Assembly: GCA_030607635.1 (NCBI GenBank)
Contig: JAUWJP010000080.1
Location: 1 to 7,401, forward strand
Origin: Candidatus Aminicenantota bacterium
GTDB lineage: Bacteria > Acidobacteriota > Aminicenantia > Aminicenantales > Aminicenantaceae
DNA length: 7,401 nt
Reading direction: 5' to 3'
The notes under the pieces: model-generated
Told to the model about the DNA's origin: nothing
The model's input: the letters and a program-made list of their open reading frames with translations, nothing else
Database searches by the model: none
Translations under genes and position numbers: made by a program
Part shown: piece by piece, positions 1 to 5,874 of the stretch
Position numbering within the stretch: the stretch's first letter is position 1
Layout: the number at the start of each line of letters is the position of its first letter

Positions 1-1464
1 GACATCATCCTGCGGGAGAAATTTTTCTTCACCTCTATGTTGACTTAGAATTTTCTCTGTGCCAGTCTTATTTACATCGTATTCCTTATATAAAGGAGTT
101 TTTCTCTGGGTAATTTTCCCATACTCGGTCATTGAAGAGAGCACCCTGGCTGCTGTTTCTGCAAAATCGTAAACAGGTATGCCACTTTCTCTGATGATTC
201 GGATGACTTCAGCCCATTTCTCTATGGTTATTACCTGACAGACAATCGGCTTCTTGGAAGCCTTCCCAATCTCACCAAGCTTTTGGGCTATGCCTTCACA
301 ATCGACAAATGGGGCTGTGACAAAAACAAGCAGGAGCGAATTAATATTCGGGTCTTTGAGCAGAGCCTCGACTGTTCCTCCGTACTGCTCGGGGCCCGCA
401 GTAGCTACGACGTCAACAGGATTAGAGATAATAGCTTCCTTAAAAACAAGTTTACCTAAAGTGTCTTTGGTCTTTGAACTCAATTCAGCTAGTTTAAGCC
501 CGGCTGAGATACATTCGTCTACTCCAATTATTGCCGGTCCTCCTGTGTTGGTGACGATAACTACCCTATCTCCTTTCGGAACAGGCTGGTTAGAAAAAGC
601 AATAGCTGCATCGACCATGTCTTCCTGAGTGTCGAAGCGGAGAACTCCGCTCTTCTTAAATATCGCGTCTGCTATTGTTTCTTGCTCGACCAAGGCGCCC
701 GTATGAGAAGCAACAGCTTTTGTCCCTTCAGATGTTCTTCCTGTCTTCAAGGCAAGAATAGGCTTTTTAGGAGTTACACGGCTGGCCACTTCGAGAAAAC
801 CACCAGGATCCTTCAGGGTTTCAATGTGGACCATTATTACCTTAGTTTCTTCGTCCTGCCCGTAATAATCTATTATTTCATTCATGCCAACATCTGCCTC
901 GTTGCCGAAACTTGAATACATCCTTATTCCCTTCCCGACACGATAGAGGTGCAATTTCAATGTCTCTCCAACTCCCCCACTCTGAGCGACTATGGAGATA
1001 TTGCCAGGACTCATGGGCACAAAAGTGAAATTGGCATACACAGAGATCTCAGGATCAGAATTCTGAATTCCCTGGGAGTTTGGTCCATAAATGCGCATCC
1101 CATGCTTGTGGGCAATCTCGACGATCTCTTTTTCAAGTTTAAGCCCTTCTGCTCCAACCTCCTTAAAGCCGGCTGTATGGACAATGGCAAACTTTACTCC
1201 CTTCTTACCGCATTCTTCAAGAACATAAGGAACCAAAGTGTTTTTAATGGAAATATTCACTAAATCAATCTCATCCGGGATATCGGTAACAGAGGGATAA
1301 GCTCTGAAGCTCTTGATGAACTTTGATTTCGGGTTTATGGGGTAAATCGGGCCTTTATAATTGTGGTCAAGAAGGTTTTGCATAACAATATGGCCGATGC
1401 TCAAAGGATTATTTGAAGCTCCTATTATTGCCACCGATTTTGGTTTAAATAAAGCATCAAGCAT
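1..1464 (-). CDS. NDP-forming acyl-CoA synthetase (acetate-CoA ligase, ADP-forming type), partial at the window edge
   Basis: The minus-strand frame stays open from the ATG at 1464 to the left edge (488 codons), so the C-terminus is missing. Order of domains: a Rossmann CoA-binding domain (about residues 6-130) beginning KSVAIIGAS; a succinyl-CoA-ligase-like domain (about 150-285) with AQSGG at 160-164, FGNEAD at 186-191 and SHTGAL at 253-258; then a third domain (about 298-450) with TNTGG at 305-309 and NPVDV at 348-352. His254 of SHTG is the expected phospho-histidine of this family. The enzyme interconverts acyl-CoA + ADP + Pi and acid + ATP + CoA in the cytoplasm. The frame continues past the usual end of a stand-alone alpha subunit into a linker, so a fused ATP-grasp (beta) domain probably follows; this is inference. 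The start overlaps the end of the activator gene by 8 bp. The acyl substrate cannot be told from sequence. Confidence 0.93.
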   Translation of the reverse strand, partial: MLDALFKPKSVAIIGASNNPLSIGHIVMQNLLDHNYKGPIYPINPKSKFIKSFRAYPSVTDIPDEIDLVNISIKNTLVPYVLEECGKKGVKFAIVHTAGFKEVGAEGLKLEKEIVEIAHKHGMRIYGPNSQGIQNSDPEISVYANFTFVPMSPGNISIVAQSGGVGETLKLHLYRVGKGIRMYSSFGNEADVGMNEIIDYYGQDEETKVIMVHIETLKDPGGFLEVASRVTPKKPILALKTGRTSEGTKAVASHTGALVEQETIADAIFKKSGVLRFDTQEDMVDAAIAFSNQPVPKGDRVVIVTNTGGPAIIGVDECISAGLKLAELSSKTKDTLGKLVFKEAIISNPVDVVATAGPEQYGGTVEALLKDPNINSLLLVFVTAPFVDCEGIAQKLGEIGKASKKPIVCQVITIEKWAEVIRIIRESGIPVYDFAETAARVLSSMTEYGKITQRKTPLYKEYDVNKTGTEKILSQHRGEEKFLPQDDV

Positions 1465-2242
1465 TTTGACCTCCTTGGGCTTCTAAGGCATATAAGGCCG
1501 CTCCTATCGCGCCTGTTAATTGAGGGAGAGGAGGGACAAAAATCTCTTTGTCCAATTTTTCTTCAAACATCTTGACCAAAAAAGGATTATAAGCCACCAC
1601 TCCCCCAGTCATGACAATATTCCCCTCTAAGGGATCCATCTCAAGAGCTCTTTTTACGACTGAGCCAAAGATGCCTTTTATAAGTTCCTTCACCTCTACG
1701 CCTTCTCTAATCTTAGTCAGGAGCTCTGTAGCTGTGAACACAGTACAGTAGCTTCCAATCTGGATGTTCCTCTCTGCCTTTTCGGCAAGTTCGTTGAGCT
1801 TTCCAATCTTTACTCGAAGGCGATTTGCTATCTCTTCAAGAAAGGCTCCTGTCCCGGCAGCACACTTGCGATTCATCTTGAAGCCTATTCTTTTTCCGGA
1901 ATCATTCACTTTTATAATCTTACTATCTTGCCCGCCGATATCAATTAAAGTATGGGCGTGAGGAAAATAGAAAAAACTTCCTTTAGCATGACAGCTAATT
2001 TCGGTTTTTGTCTGGTTGGCAAAAGAGACATTCCTTCTTCCGTATCCAGTAGCCAATACAGAGTATTTGTTCGAGGCTTTTCTCTTCGCACTTTCCCGCG
2101 ATTTCTTGAAGGCTTCCTCAGCCGCAGTTTCAAAATCAGCGCCCGAATTGATTACCGAATAGCCGAAAATTTCTTTTTTCTCATTAATAATTACTGTTTT
2201 GGTGGTGGAGGCTCCGACGTCAATGCCCACAAAATAATTCAT
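1457..2242 (-). CDS. BadF/BadG/BcrA/BcrD (HgdC-type) ATPase, activator of 2-hydroxyacyl-CoA dehydratase
   Basis: 261 aa, the usual size for single-subunit activators of the HgdC/FldI type. It opens with the ASKHA-fold phosphate loop (GIDVGASTTK, residues 6-15), followed by DIGGQDSK (101-108) for nucleotide and metal binding, NRKCAAGTG (124-132), SYCTVF (164-169) and a C-terminal MTGGVVAYN stretch. Cys127 and Cys166 are the expected ligands of the [4Fe-4S] cluster shared across the homodimer interface; as I recall, these are the same residue numbers as in Acidaminococcus HgdC. Family role: ATP hydrolysis drives a one-electron transfer at very low potential to the partner dehydratase or reductase. 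It lies 43 bp downstream of the BcrB-like gene, its natural partner, and overlaps the synthetase gene. The ATG at 2242 has only a weak SD (GGA 5 nt upstream), but the N-terminus fits the family exactly. Confidence 0.95.
   Translation of the reverse strand: MNYFVGIDVGASTTKTVIINEKKEIFGYSVINSGADFETAAEEAFKKSRESAKRKASNKYSVLATGYGRRNVSFANQTKTEISCHAKGSFFYFPHAHTLIDIGGQDSKIIKVNDSGKRIGFKMNRKCAAGTGAFLEEIANRLRVKIGKLNELAEKAERNIQIGSYCTVFTATELLTKIREGVEVKELIKGIFGSVVKRALEMDPLEGNIVMTGGVVAYNPFLVKMFEEKLDKEIFVPPLPQLTGAIGAALYALEAQGGQNA
1469..1476 (-). promoter_or_regulatory. Strong Shine-Dalgarno site inside the end of the activator gene
   Basis: Read on the minus strand, AAGGAGGT lies 4 nt before the ATG at 1464, inside the last codons of the activator gene, whose TGA stop occupies 1457-1459. 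The near-perfect match to the anti-SD and the 8-bp gene overlap fix the synthetase start and suggest translational coupling of the two genes. Confidence 0.8.
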
Positions 2243-2285
2243 TAGATTCCAATTATACTATATTTAAGCCAGAGGAATTTGCTCT

Positions 2286-3530
2286 CTATCTTGTTTCTAA
2301 TTGCTCAATGAAGGCTTCTATGTTGGTTTTAGCCTGCTCTTCTGAATAACAGCGCATATCATTCAAATCGCCATTTATTGTAAGCGCGGGAATATTCAAT
2401 TTTTTCTCAAGCCTTTCTGGCATTCCGTAGCGGTTATTTGAGTTGGCAGGGCAGGTTTTAGCATCATGGAATAAAAGACCATCCAATTTATATTCACGGA
2501 CCATCTTTTCGATGTATTTCTCTTTAAAGTTTTCATCTCTTACAATGAATATTTCAGTATAAGCTCGAGCCATGCTCATAAAGGGGTCCTCAGGGTCGAA
2601 AGACTCAAAAATCCAGCTATTGCAGTAAGTCGAGGCAATAACCGCAGTCTTAAAACCGATAAAAAACTCAGCCAAGTCTCTCAGTTTACCCCAGATAGGC
2701 ATCCCTTCCCAGTAGAGGCGGAATTTTTCTCCTTCCACAGCTCCTTCTTTATTAGCAATTCTCTCTTCTAACTCCTTGAGAAGAACTTTATAATACTCCA
2801 CAGCCTGAGGAGAACCCCTTAAAACAACAGCAGGACCCATGTGAATTGTTCCGTCAAAAAAGCTCATGGGAGCCGGCTTGGCTGTATTTGTTTCGAGAAT
2901 TTTCTTCCACAATTGAGTACAATCATAAGAGAGAGAAAGGAAGTGACGGAGTTTATCGATATCAAATTTCTGGCCTGAAATTTCCTCTAAGGAGGGGATC
3001 ATATTCTTCATCTGCTGGACAATGCTTTCGAGATTATAGTTTTCAATTTTTCCTATGTTACGATAGGTGGATATACCCAGAGCAGGAACATTTAATTCTC
3101 TAGAATACCAAGAAAACCAATCCTGGACATCACGGCATTGATTGGTGTTGTAAACCAAGACATCAGGCTTTGGAACTCCCTCGATTCCCTCATAAGCTCG
3201 AGAAAGGGGTGTTTCTTTTTTTATGAAGGCACCGACATCACTCGTAAGGTAGGAGCAGATATCTGGAGAATAACCGATGGCATTAGCAACGGGTATGTAG
3301 TCGTTGGCTGTTCGAGTTGCTCCTAACATAGCTCCATGATTCTCGGGGTAATGGACAAGAAATCCCAAGCTTAACAGAAGCTCGGCCGGTCCAACACTCG
3401 TACACCAGGCAATTTTTGGCGATCCTTCCTTCGAAGCCTTGTCCAATTCGTAGAAATAATCAGCCATTATCTTCCTCATCATGCCAGTCGCTTGAATTTT
3501 CTTGATAGCAACCTTCTTTTCTTCACTCAT
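2286..3530 (-). CDS. 2-hydroxyacyl-CoA dehydratase / benzoyl-CoA reductase family protein (HGD-D family, BcrB-type subunit)
   Basis: 414 aa, usual length for BcrB/HgdB-type subunits. The middle part (about 219-300: PMSFFDG, MGP, RGSPQAVEYY, LELEERI-like helix, RLYWEGMPIW, AVIAST) has the arrangement of benzoyl-CoA reductase subunit B and related dehydratase subunits. Likely [4Fe-4S] ligands are Cys92 (PDICSYL), Cys132 (NTNQCRD) and Cys360 (AKTCPANS), matching the three-cysteine pattern of the family. Cys43, Cys204, Cys303 and Cys394 are additional. The protein would act in the cytoplasm on a CoA thioester, by radical dehydration of a 2-hydroxyacyl-CoA or by reduction of an activated ring; the substrate is not readable. 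The ATG at 3530 has a strong SD (AGGAGG). It is first in the operon, with its activator next. No second HGD-D subunit is seen in the window; it may lie beyond the left edge, elsewhere in the genome, or not exist. A YjiM-like or double-cubane-protein role is possible but less likely on motifs. Confidence 0.9.
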   Translation of the reverse strand: MSEEKKVAIKKIQATGMMRKIMADYFYELDKASKEGSPKIAWCTSVGPAELLLSLGFLVHYPENHGAMLGATRTANDYIPVANAIGYSPDICSYLTSDVGAFIKKETPLSRAYEGIEGVPKPDVLVYNTNQCRDVQDWFSWYSRELNVPALGISTYRNIGKIENYNLESIVQQMKNMIPSLEEISGQKFDIDKLRHFLSLSYDCTQLWKKILETNTAKPAPMSFFDGTIHMGPAVVLRGSPQAVEYYKVLLKELEERIANKEGAVEGEKFRLYWEGMPIWGKLRDLAEFFIGFKTAVIASTYCNSWIFESFDPEDPFMSMARAYTEIFIVRDENFKEKYIEKMVREYKLDGLLFHDAKTCPANSNNRYGMPERLEKKLNIPALTINGDLNDMRCYSEEQAKTNIEAFIEQLETR

Positions 3531-3629
3531 TTCTCCTCCTAGAAAAATACAAAAAAAGCTCTTATATTTTGCTCTGATTCGCTTTTCTGATGGGAAGCTA
3601 ACAAAACTCTTTCCTTCTGGAGACTAATA

Positions 3630-3658
3630 AAAATATCAGCATTGCCTATCCAAGTCAA
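3630..3658 (-). promoter_or_regulatory. Putative sigma70-type promoter of the dehydratase operon
   Basis: On the minus strand a -35 TTGACT (3658-3653) is followed after exactly 17 bp by TATTTT (3635-3630), with a TG one base upstream giving an extended -10. Transcription would start near 3623, leaving a 5' leader of about 90 nt before the strong SD of the gene at 3530. Predicted by eye only. Confidence 0.45.
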
Positions 3659-3662
3659 GAAG

Positions 3663-3691
3663 CTCATTGGGGATCACCTCATTGGGGGTCA
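3663..3691. repeat. Two-copy tandem repeat, 14-bp unit, period 15
   Basis: CTCATTGGGGATCA at 3663-3676 is followed by CTCATTGGGGGTCA at 3678-3691, one mismatch apart. The pair sits directly upstream of the -35 of the putative operon promoter and abuts the hairpin repeat at 3692. It could be a regulator site or part of the repeat element. Confidence 0.6.
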
Positions 3692-3733
3692 GGTCTTGCT
3701 TTTTGCCTCTTGAGGCGGACAGAAAGCAAGATC
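3692..3733. repeat. REP-like hairpin element
   Basis: TCTTGCTTT (3694-3702) pairs perfectly with AAAGCAAGA (3723-3731), extended outward by a G-T wobble and a G-C pair (3692-3693 with 3732-3733). An inner hairpin GCCT-CTTG-AGGC lies at 3705-3716. The preceding GGGGTCAGG flank resembles the dispersed REP-type palindromes found in many environmental genomes and often mobilised by RAYT (Y1-type) transposases; no such transposase is in the window. It lies between the diguanylate cyclase stop and the operon promoter. It lacks a T-run directly after the stem, so it is not a standard terminator. Confidence 0.6.
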
Positions 3734-3793
3734 CCACTTATGAAAAGATAAAAAGCTGGAAAAGCTAAAAGGATTGGAAAAATCAGGTTTAAA

Positions 3794-5029
3794 TTATCGT
3801 ACTCTTACTCTGTTTCTACCTTCATCTTTGGCCAAGTAAAGGGCCTTATCTGCCCTCGTTATCATACTCTTACAGCTATCTCCCCCCGTATAACAGGTAA
3901 TCCCAGCGCATATAGTTAAATTGCCCACTCCATCAAAAGATGTTTTTTCTATTGTCTTTCTCATCCTCTCTATCTGTCTGCAGGCTCCTTTAACATCTGT
4001 CTCGGGTAGGATGATAACAAACTCCTCTCCACCGTATCTGGCCAGAATATCCGATATCCTTACGTTCTCTCTGATGAGCTCAGTAATTTTCCTGAGCACA
4101 AAGTCTCCTGTATCATGCCCATAGGTGTCATTTACCCTTTTAAAGTGATCTATATCCAAGAGCACAATGGATAAAGACCTATCGTACCTTTCTACCCTTT
4201 GTATCTCCTGATCCAAAATCCCGGAAAATTTCCTTCTGTTATAGATATTGGTTAGGGGATCTGTTTCCGCCATCTTCTCTGCTTGCCTTTGGTCAGTGAA
4301 ATCACGCACAATTGCCAGAACCTCTTTTCCCCAGGTAGCTACAATCCTCGCCTCGTAGTGACGGGTCTTACCTCCAACTGAGAGCTGATACTGCAAGATC
4401 TGCGTATCGCCAGTTTTAGCTGCTTGTTTCAAACACTTCATGAACCGCTTACTAATCTTTTTATCTAAGACATCTTGTACATTTTTTCCTACAAACTCGC
4501 TGGCACTCATCCAAAGAGGGAAATTTTTTGCCTTGATGAATTCCAGAAATACTCCTTCTTTGTTGAGTCGAAACATAATATCCGGTATTGCGATCAGGAG
4601 AGATCTGTTTTTCTCTTCGCTCCTCCGTAGTTCCTCGTCAGCGCGCTGGCGCTCAAGGGCATAGCGCATGGCGCGAATCAGCAAGTCACCATCCATCCGC
4701 CCCTTAACTAAGTAATCCTGGGCGCCCTTTTGAACTGCTTCTAACCCTATTTTTTCATCTTCAGGTCCAATCAGAACAACTACAGGGACTTCTGCCTCAT
4801 GATTATAAACTTTGATGAATGTGTCTAAGCCCTTGCTATCAGGCAACTCAAGGTCCAAAAGAACAATGTCAGCACCTCCATTAGAAAGGTGCTTCAGTCC
4901 GTCCTGAAGCTTATCGACGCAAGTTAAATCAAAACTTGCCCAACTTTTTTCTGCCACTATTTTCTGTATCAGGCGGGCATCTGTGGGATTGTCTTCAATC
5001 AGAAGTACTTTGATTTGTTTGTCAATCAT
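3794..5029 (-). CDS. Response-regulator diguanylate cyclase (REC-PAS-GGDEF)
   Basis: 411 aa, with no signal peptide or membrane segment, so cytoplasmic. Receiver domain about 6-125: acidic pair Glu12-Asp13, phospho-acceptor Asp59 in LLDLELPDS, Lys109 in DYLVKG. A linker helix (about 118-140) leads to a PAS domain (about 141-250), then a GGDEF domain (about 256-411). The active-site loop is GGEEF at 333-337, with metal-binding Asp292 in LLDIDHFK and N300-D301; all look catalytically competent. An inhibitory I-site RISD (324-327) sits the canonical five residues before GGEEF. It should make cyclic di-GMP from two GTP in response to phosphorylation by an unseen histidine kinase. Oddity: the switch Thr/Ser after beta-4 is Ile87 (VVVLIGPED). 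The SD before the ATG at 5029 is weak, but the start fits the receiver domain. Apparently monocistronic. Confidence 0.95.
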   Translation of the reverse strand: MIDKQIKVLLIEDNPTDARLIQKIVAEKSWASFDLTCVDKLQDGLKHLSNGGADIVLLDLELPDSKGLDTFIKVYNHEAEVPVVVLIGPEDEKIGLEAVQKGAQDYLVKGRMDGDLLIRAMRYALERQRADEELRRSEEKNRSLLIAIPDIMFRLNKEGVFLEFIKAKNFPLWMSASEFVGKNVQDVLDKKISKRFMKCLKQAAKTGDTQILQYQLSVGGKTRHYEARIVATWGKEVLAIVRDFTDQRQAEKMAETDPLTNIYNRRKFSGILDQEIQRVERYDRSLSIVLLDIDHFKRVNDTYGHDTGDFVLRKITELIRENVRISDILARYGGEEFVIILPETDVKGACRQIERMRKTIEKTSFDGVGNLTICAGITCYTGGDSCKSMITRADKALYLAKDEGRNRVRVR

Positions 5030-5214
5030 TTGTTAATAGACATCATATATATAAATATAACTACTGACCTAAATAAAGTTACTTATATTATGAATATTAG
5101 TATATAGCCTTAAGAGATGATTTTCAGGGTGACCTATTTAACCCCTAATCTAAACAGAAGGATTATACCTTTCAAAAGGTCAGGTTTGGACACTCTGGTC
5201 ATGTATGTCGCATA
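5030..5214. other. AT-rich noncoding upstream region of the diguanylate cyclase gene
   Basis: No credible gene is seen. On the minus strand TATAAT occurs at 5167-5162, about 130 nt before the ATG, but the hexamer 17 bp further upstream (TCCAAA) is a poor -35, so a promoter here is only a possibility. The stretch at 5035-5105 is very AT-rich with many TATA-like runs, which makes individual -10 calls unreliable. Confidence 0.3.
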
Positions 5215-5306
5215 AAAAAAGGGGACAGGCTACTTTTTCTGTATGAACTGTCCACGAGTAGAGACAGTCCTCTTTCTTCCAGAAAAAGTAGCCTGTCCCC
5301 TTTTTT
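5215..5306. repeat. Long perfect inverted repeat (26-bp arms), REPIN-like
   Basis: The arms at 5215-5240 and 5281-5306 are exact reverse complements. Each outer tip is a run of A (left) or T (right) followed by the GGGGACAGGCTAC core. The 40-nt loop holds a second small stem, ACTGTC (5247-5252) with GACAGT (5263-5268). The shape of two inverted REP-like units around a spacer resembles REPIN elements. Because a T-run follows the stem on both strands, it could also act as a bidirectional terminator between the diguanylate cyclase region and the insertion sequence. A 66-codon minus-strand frame across it is just the repeat read through. Confidence 0.75.
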
Positions 5307-5692
5307 ACGTAAAAAAGAAAATGACAAAAATCAGGGCCTAATCCTGTAACTTGTTGAAAAAGAGGTAACACAAAAACCACTTTATGCCCAAGTTTAGCTG
5401 TTTTTAACCCTGTTTTTAGACATATTTGGGACTTTTAAAGTCTGAAAATAGGGGGAGAATCCCTCGTCGTCCTGAGTGGCGGCGGGGATTCGTCCTCGGC
5501 GGCATTTTTTTATTTATAGCAGAAAAGTTACTGTAGCAGGTAGGTTTCTTTGTTTCTTTTCTTTAGATTCTAGAGGGGATTCAAATATAAAAATTTATTA
5601 TTAATTTATAGAAAGAATGCCTTTTCCTCAATCCTGGTTCGGGTGTAGAAGCAGTGAAGAGATTATTATTTTATTTATTTTAATATTTAGCA
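5307..5692. other. Noncoding spacer between the inverted repeat and the insertion sequence
   Basis: I see no gene with an SD and a sensible protein here. It holds a short direct repeat CTGTTTTTA (near 5399-5419), a near-palindrome GACTTT-T-AAAGTC around 5430-5442, the GC-rich stem-loop at 5457-5491, and then about 170 bp of AT-rich DNA up to the IS left end. No tRNA or other recognisable RNA gene was found. Confidence 0.5.
5457..5491 (+). other. GC-rich stem-loop of unknown function
   Basis: GAATCCC (5457-5463) pairs with GGGATTC (5485-5491). After a bulged T at 5464, CGTCGTC (5465-5471) pairs with GGCGGCG-side bases (5478-5484) using two G-T wobbles, closing a 6-nt loop at 5472-5477. Part of the sequence recurs just downstream: TCGTCCT and GGCGGC occur at both 5467-5483 and 5490-5503. 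A T-run starts at 5504, 12 nt past the stem, too far for a classical terminator. It may be a structured RNA, a decayed repeat or an imperfect terminator. Confidence 0.4.
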
Positions 5693-5710
5693 GGACTTCC
5701 CCCAAAAATT
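5693..5710 (+). repeat. Left terminal inverted repeat (IRL)
   Basis: GGACTTCCCCCAAAAATT, the reverse complement of the right end except for one base (C at 5696 against G in the right end). The inner 14 bases are identical. Confidence 0.85.
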
Positions 5711-5811
5711 AGTCTAAAAAAGGCTTAACTTATTCTATTGCTGTCAATTACAGGAAATCACAAGTGGAATCAGAAAAAATGGGGGTACTTTTATCAGGAA
5801 TTGAATTAAAA

Positions 5812-5873
5812 TGGGGCCTCACGACGCCAAGCTCGAAAGCTTGCATAAGTTTTTTCTCACTGAGGAGGCCCCA
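5812..5873 (+). promoter_or_regulatory. Leader hairpin covering the transposase ribosome-binding site
   Basis: TGGGGCCTC (5812-5820) is a perfect reverse complement of GAGGCCCCA (5865-5873), which overlaps the SD (GAGGAGG, 5862-5868) and ends one base before the ATG at 5875. A nested hairpin CAAGCT-CGAA-AGCTTG occupies 5828-5843. Folding would hide the ribosome-binding site. In several IS elements such structures suppress translation of read-through transcripts from flanking genes; the same role is inferred here. Confidence 0.65.
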
Positions 5874-5874
5874 C

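Noticed and set aside
254..1263. Plus-strand open frames at 254-628, 682-915 and 949-1263
   Set aside because: They lie antisense to the acyl-CoA synthetase, whose minus-strand frame is continuous and carries clear family motifs; the plus-strand products resemble no protein.
3663..3733. CRISPR-like repeats
   Set aside because: Only two adjacent 14-bp copies with a 1-nt gap are present; there are no spacers and no cas genes.
5180..5380. Minus-strand 66-codon open frame
   Set aside because: It reads straight through the 26-bp inverted repeat and has no SD; its composition is that of the repeat, not a protein.
5457..5511. Rho-independent terminator at the GC-rich stem-loop
   Set aside because: The T-run begins 12 nt after the stem rather than directly after it, and no gene ends just upstream on the plus strand.
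5631..5645. tRNA-like GGTTCGGGT
   Set aside because: It looks like a T-arm fragment, but no acceptor, D or anticodon stems can be assembled around it.
5811..5874. ATG at 5811 as the transposase start
   Set aside because: The extra N-terminal residues are a translation of the leader hairpin in the wrong frame for the conserved N-terminus, and there is no SD; the ATG at 5875 has a strong one.
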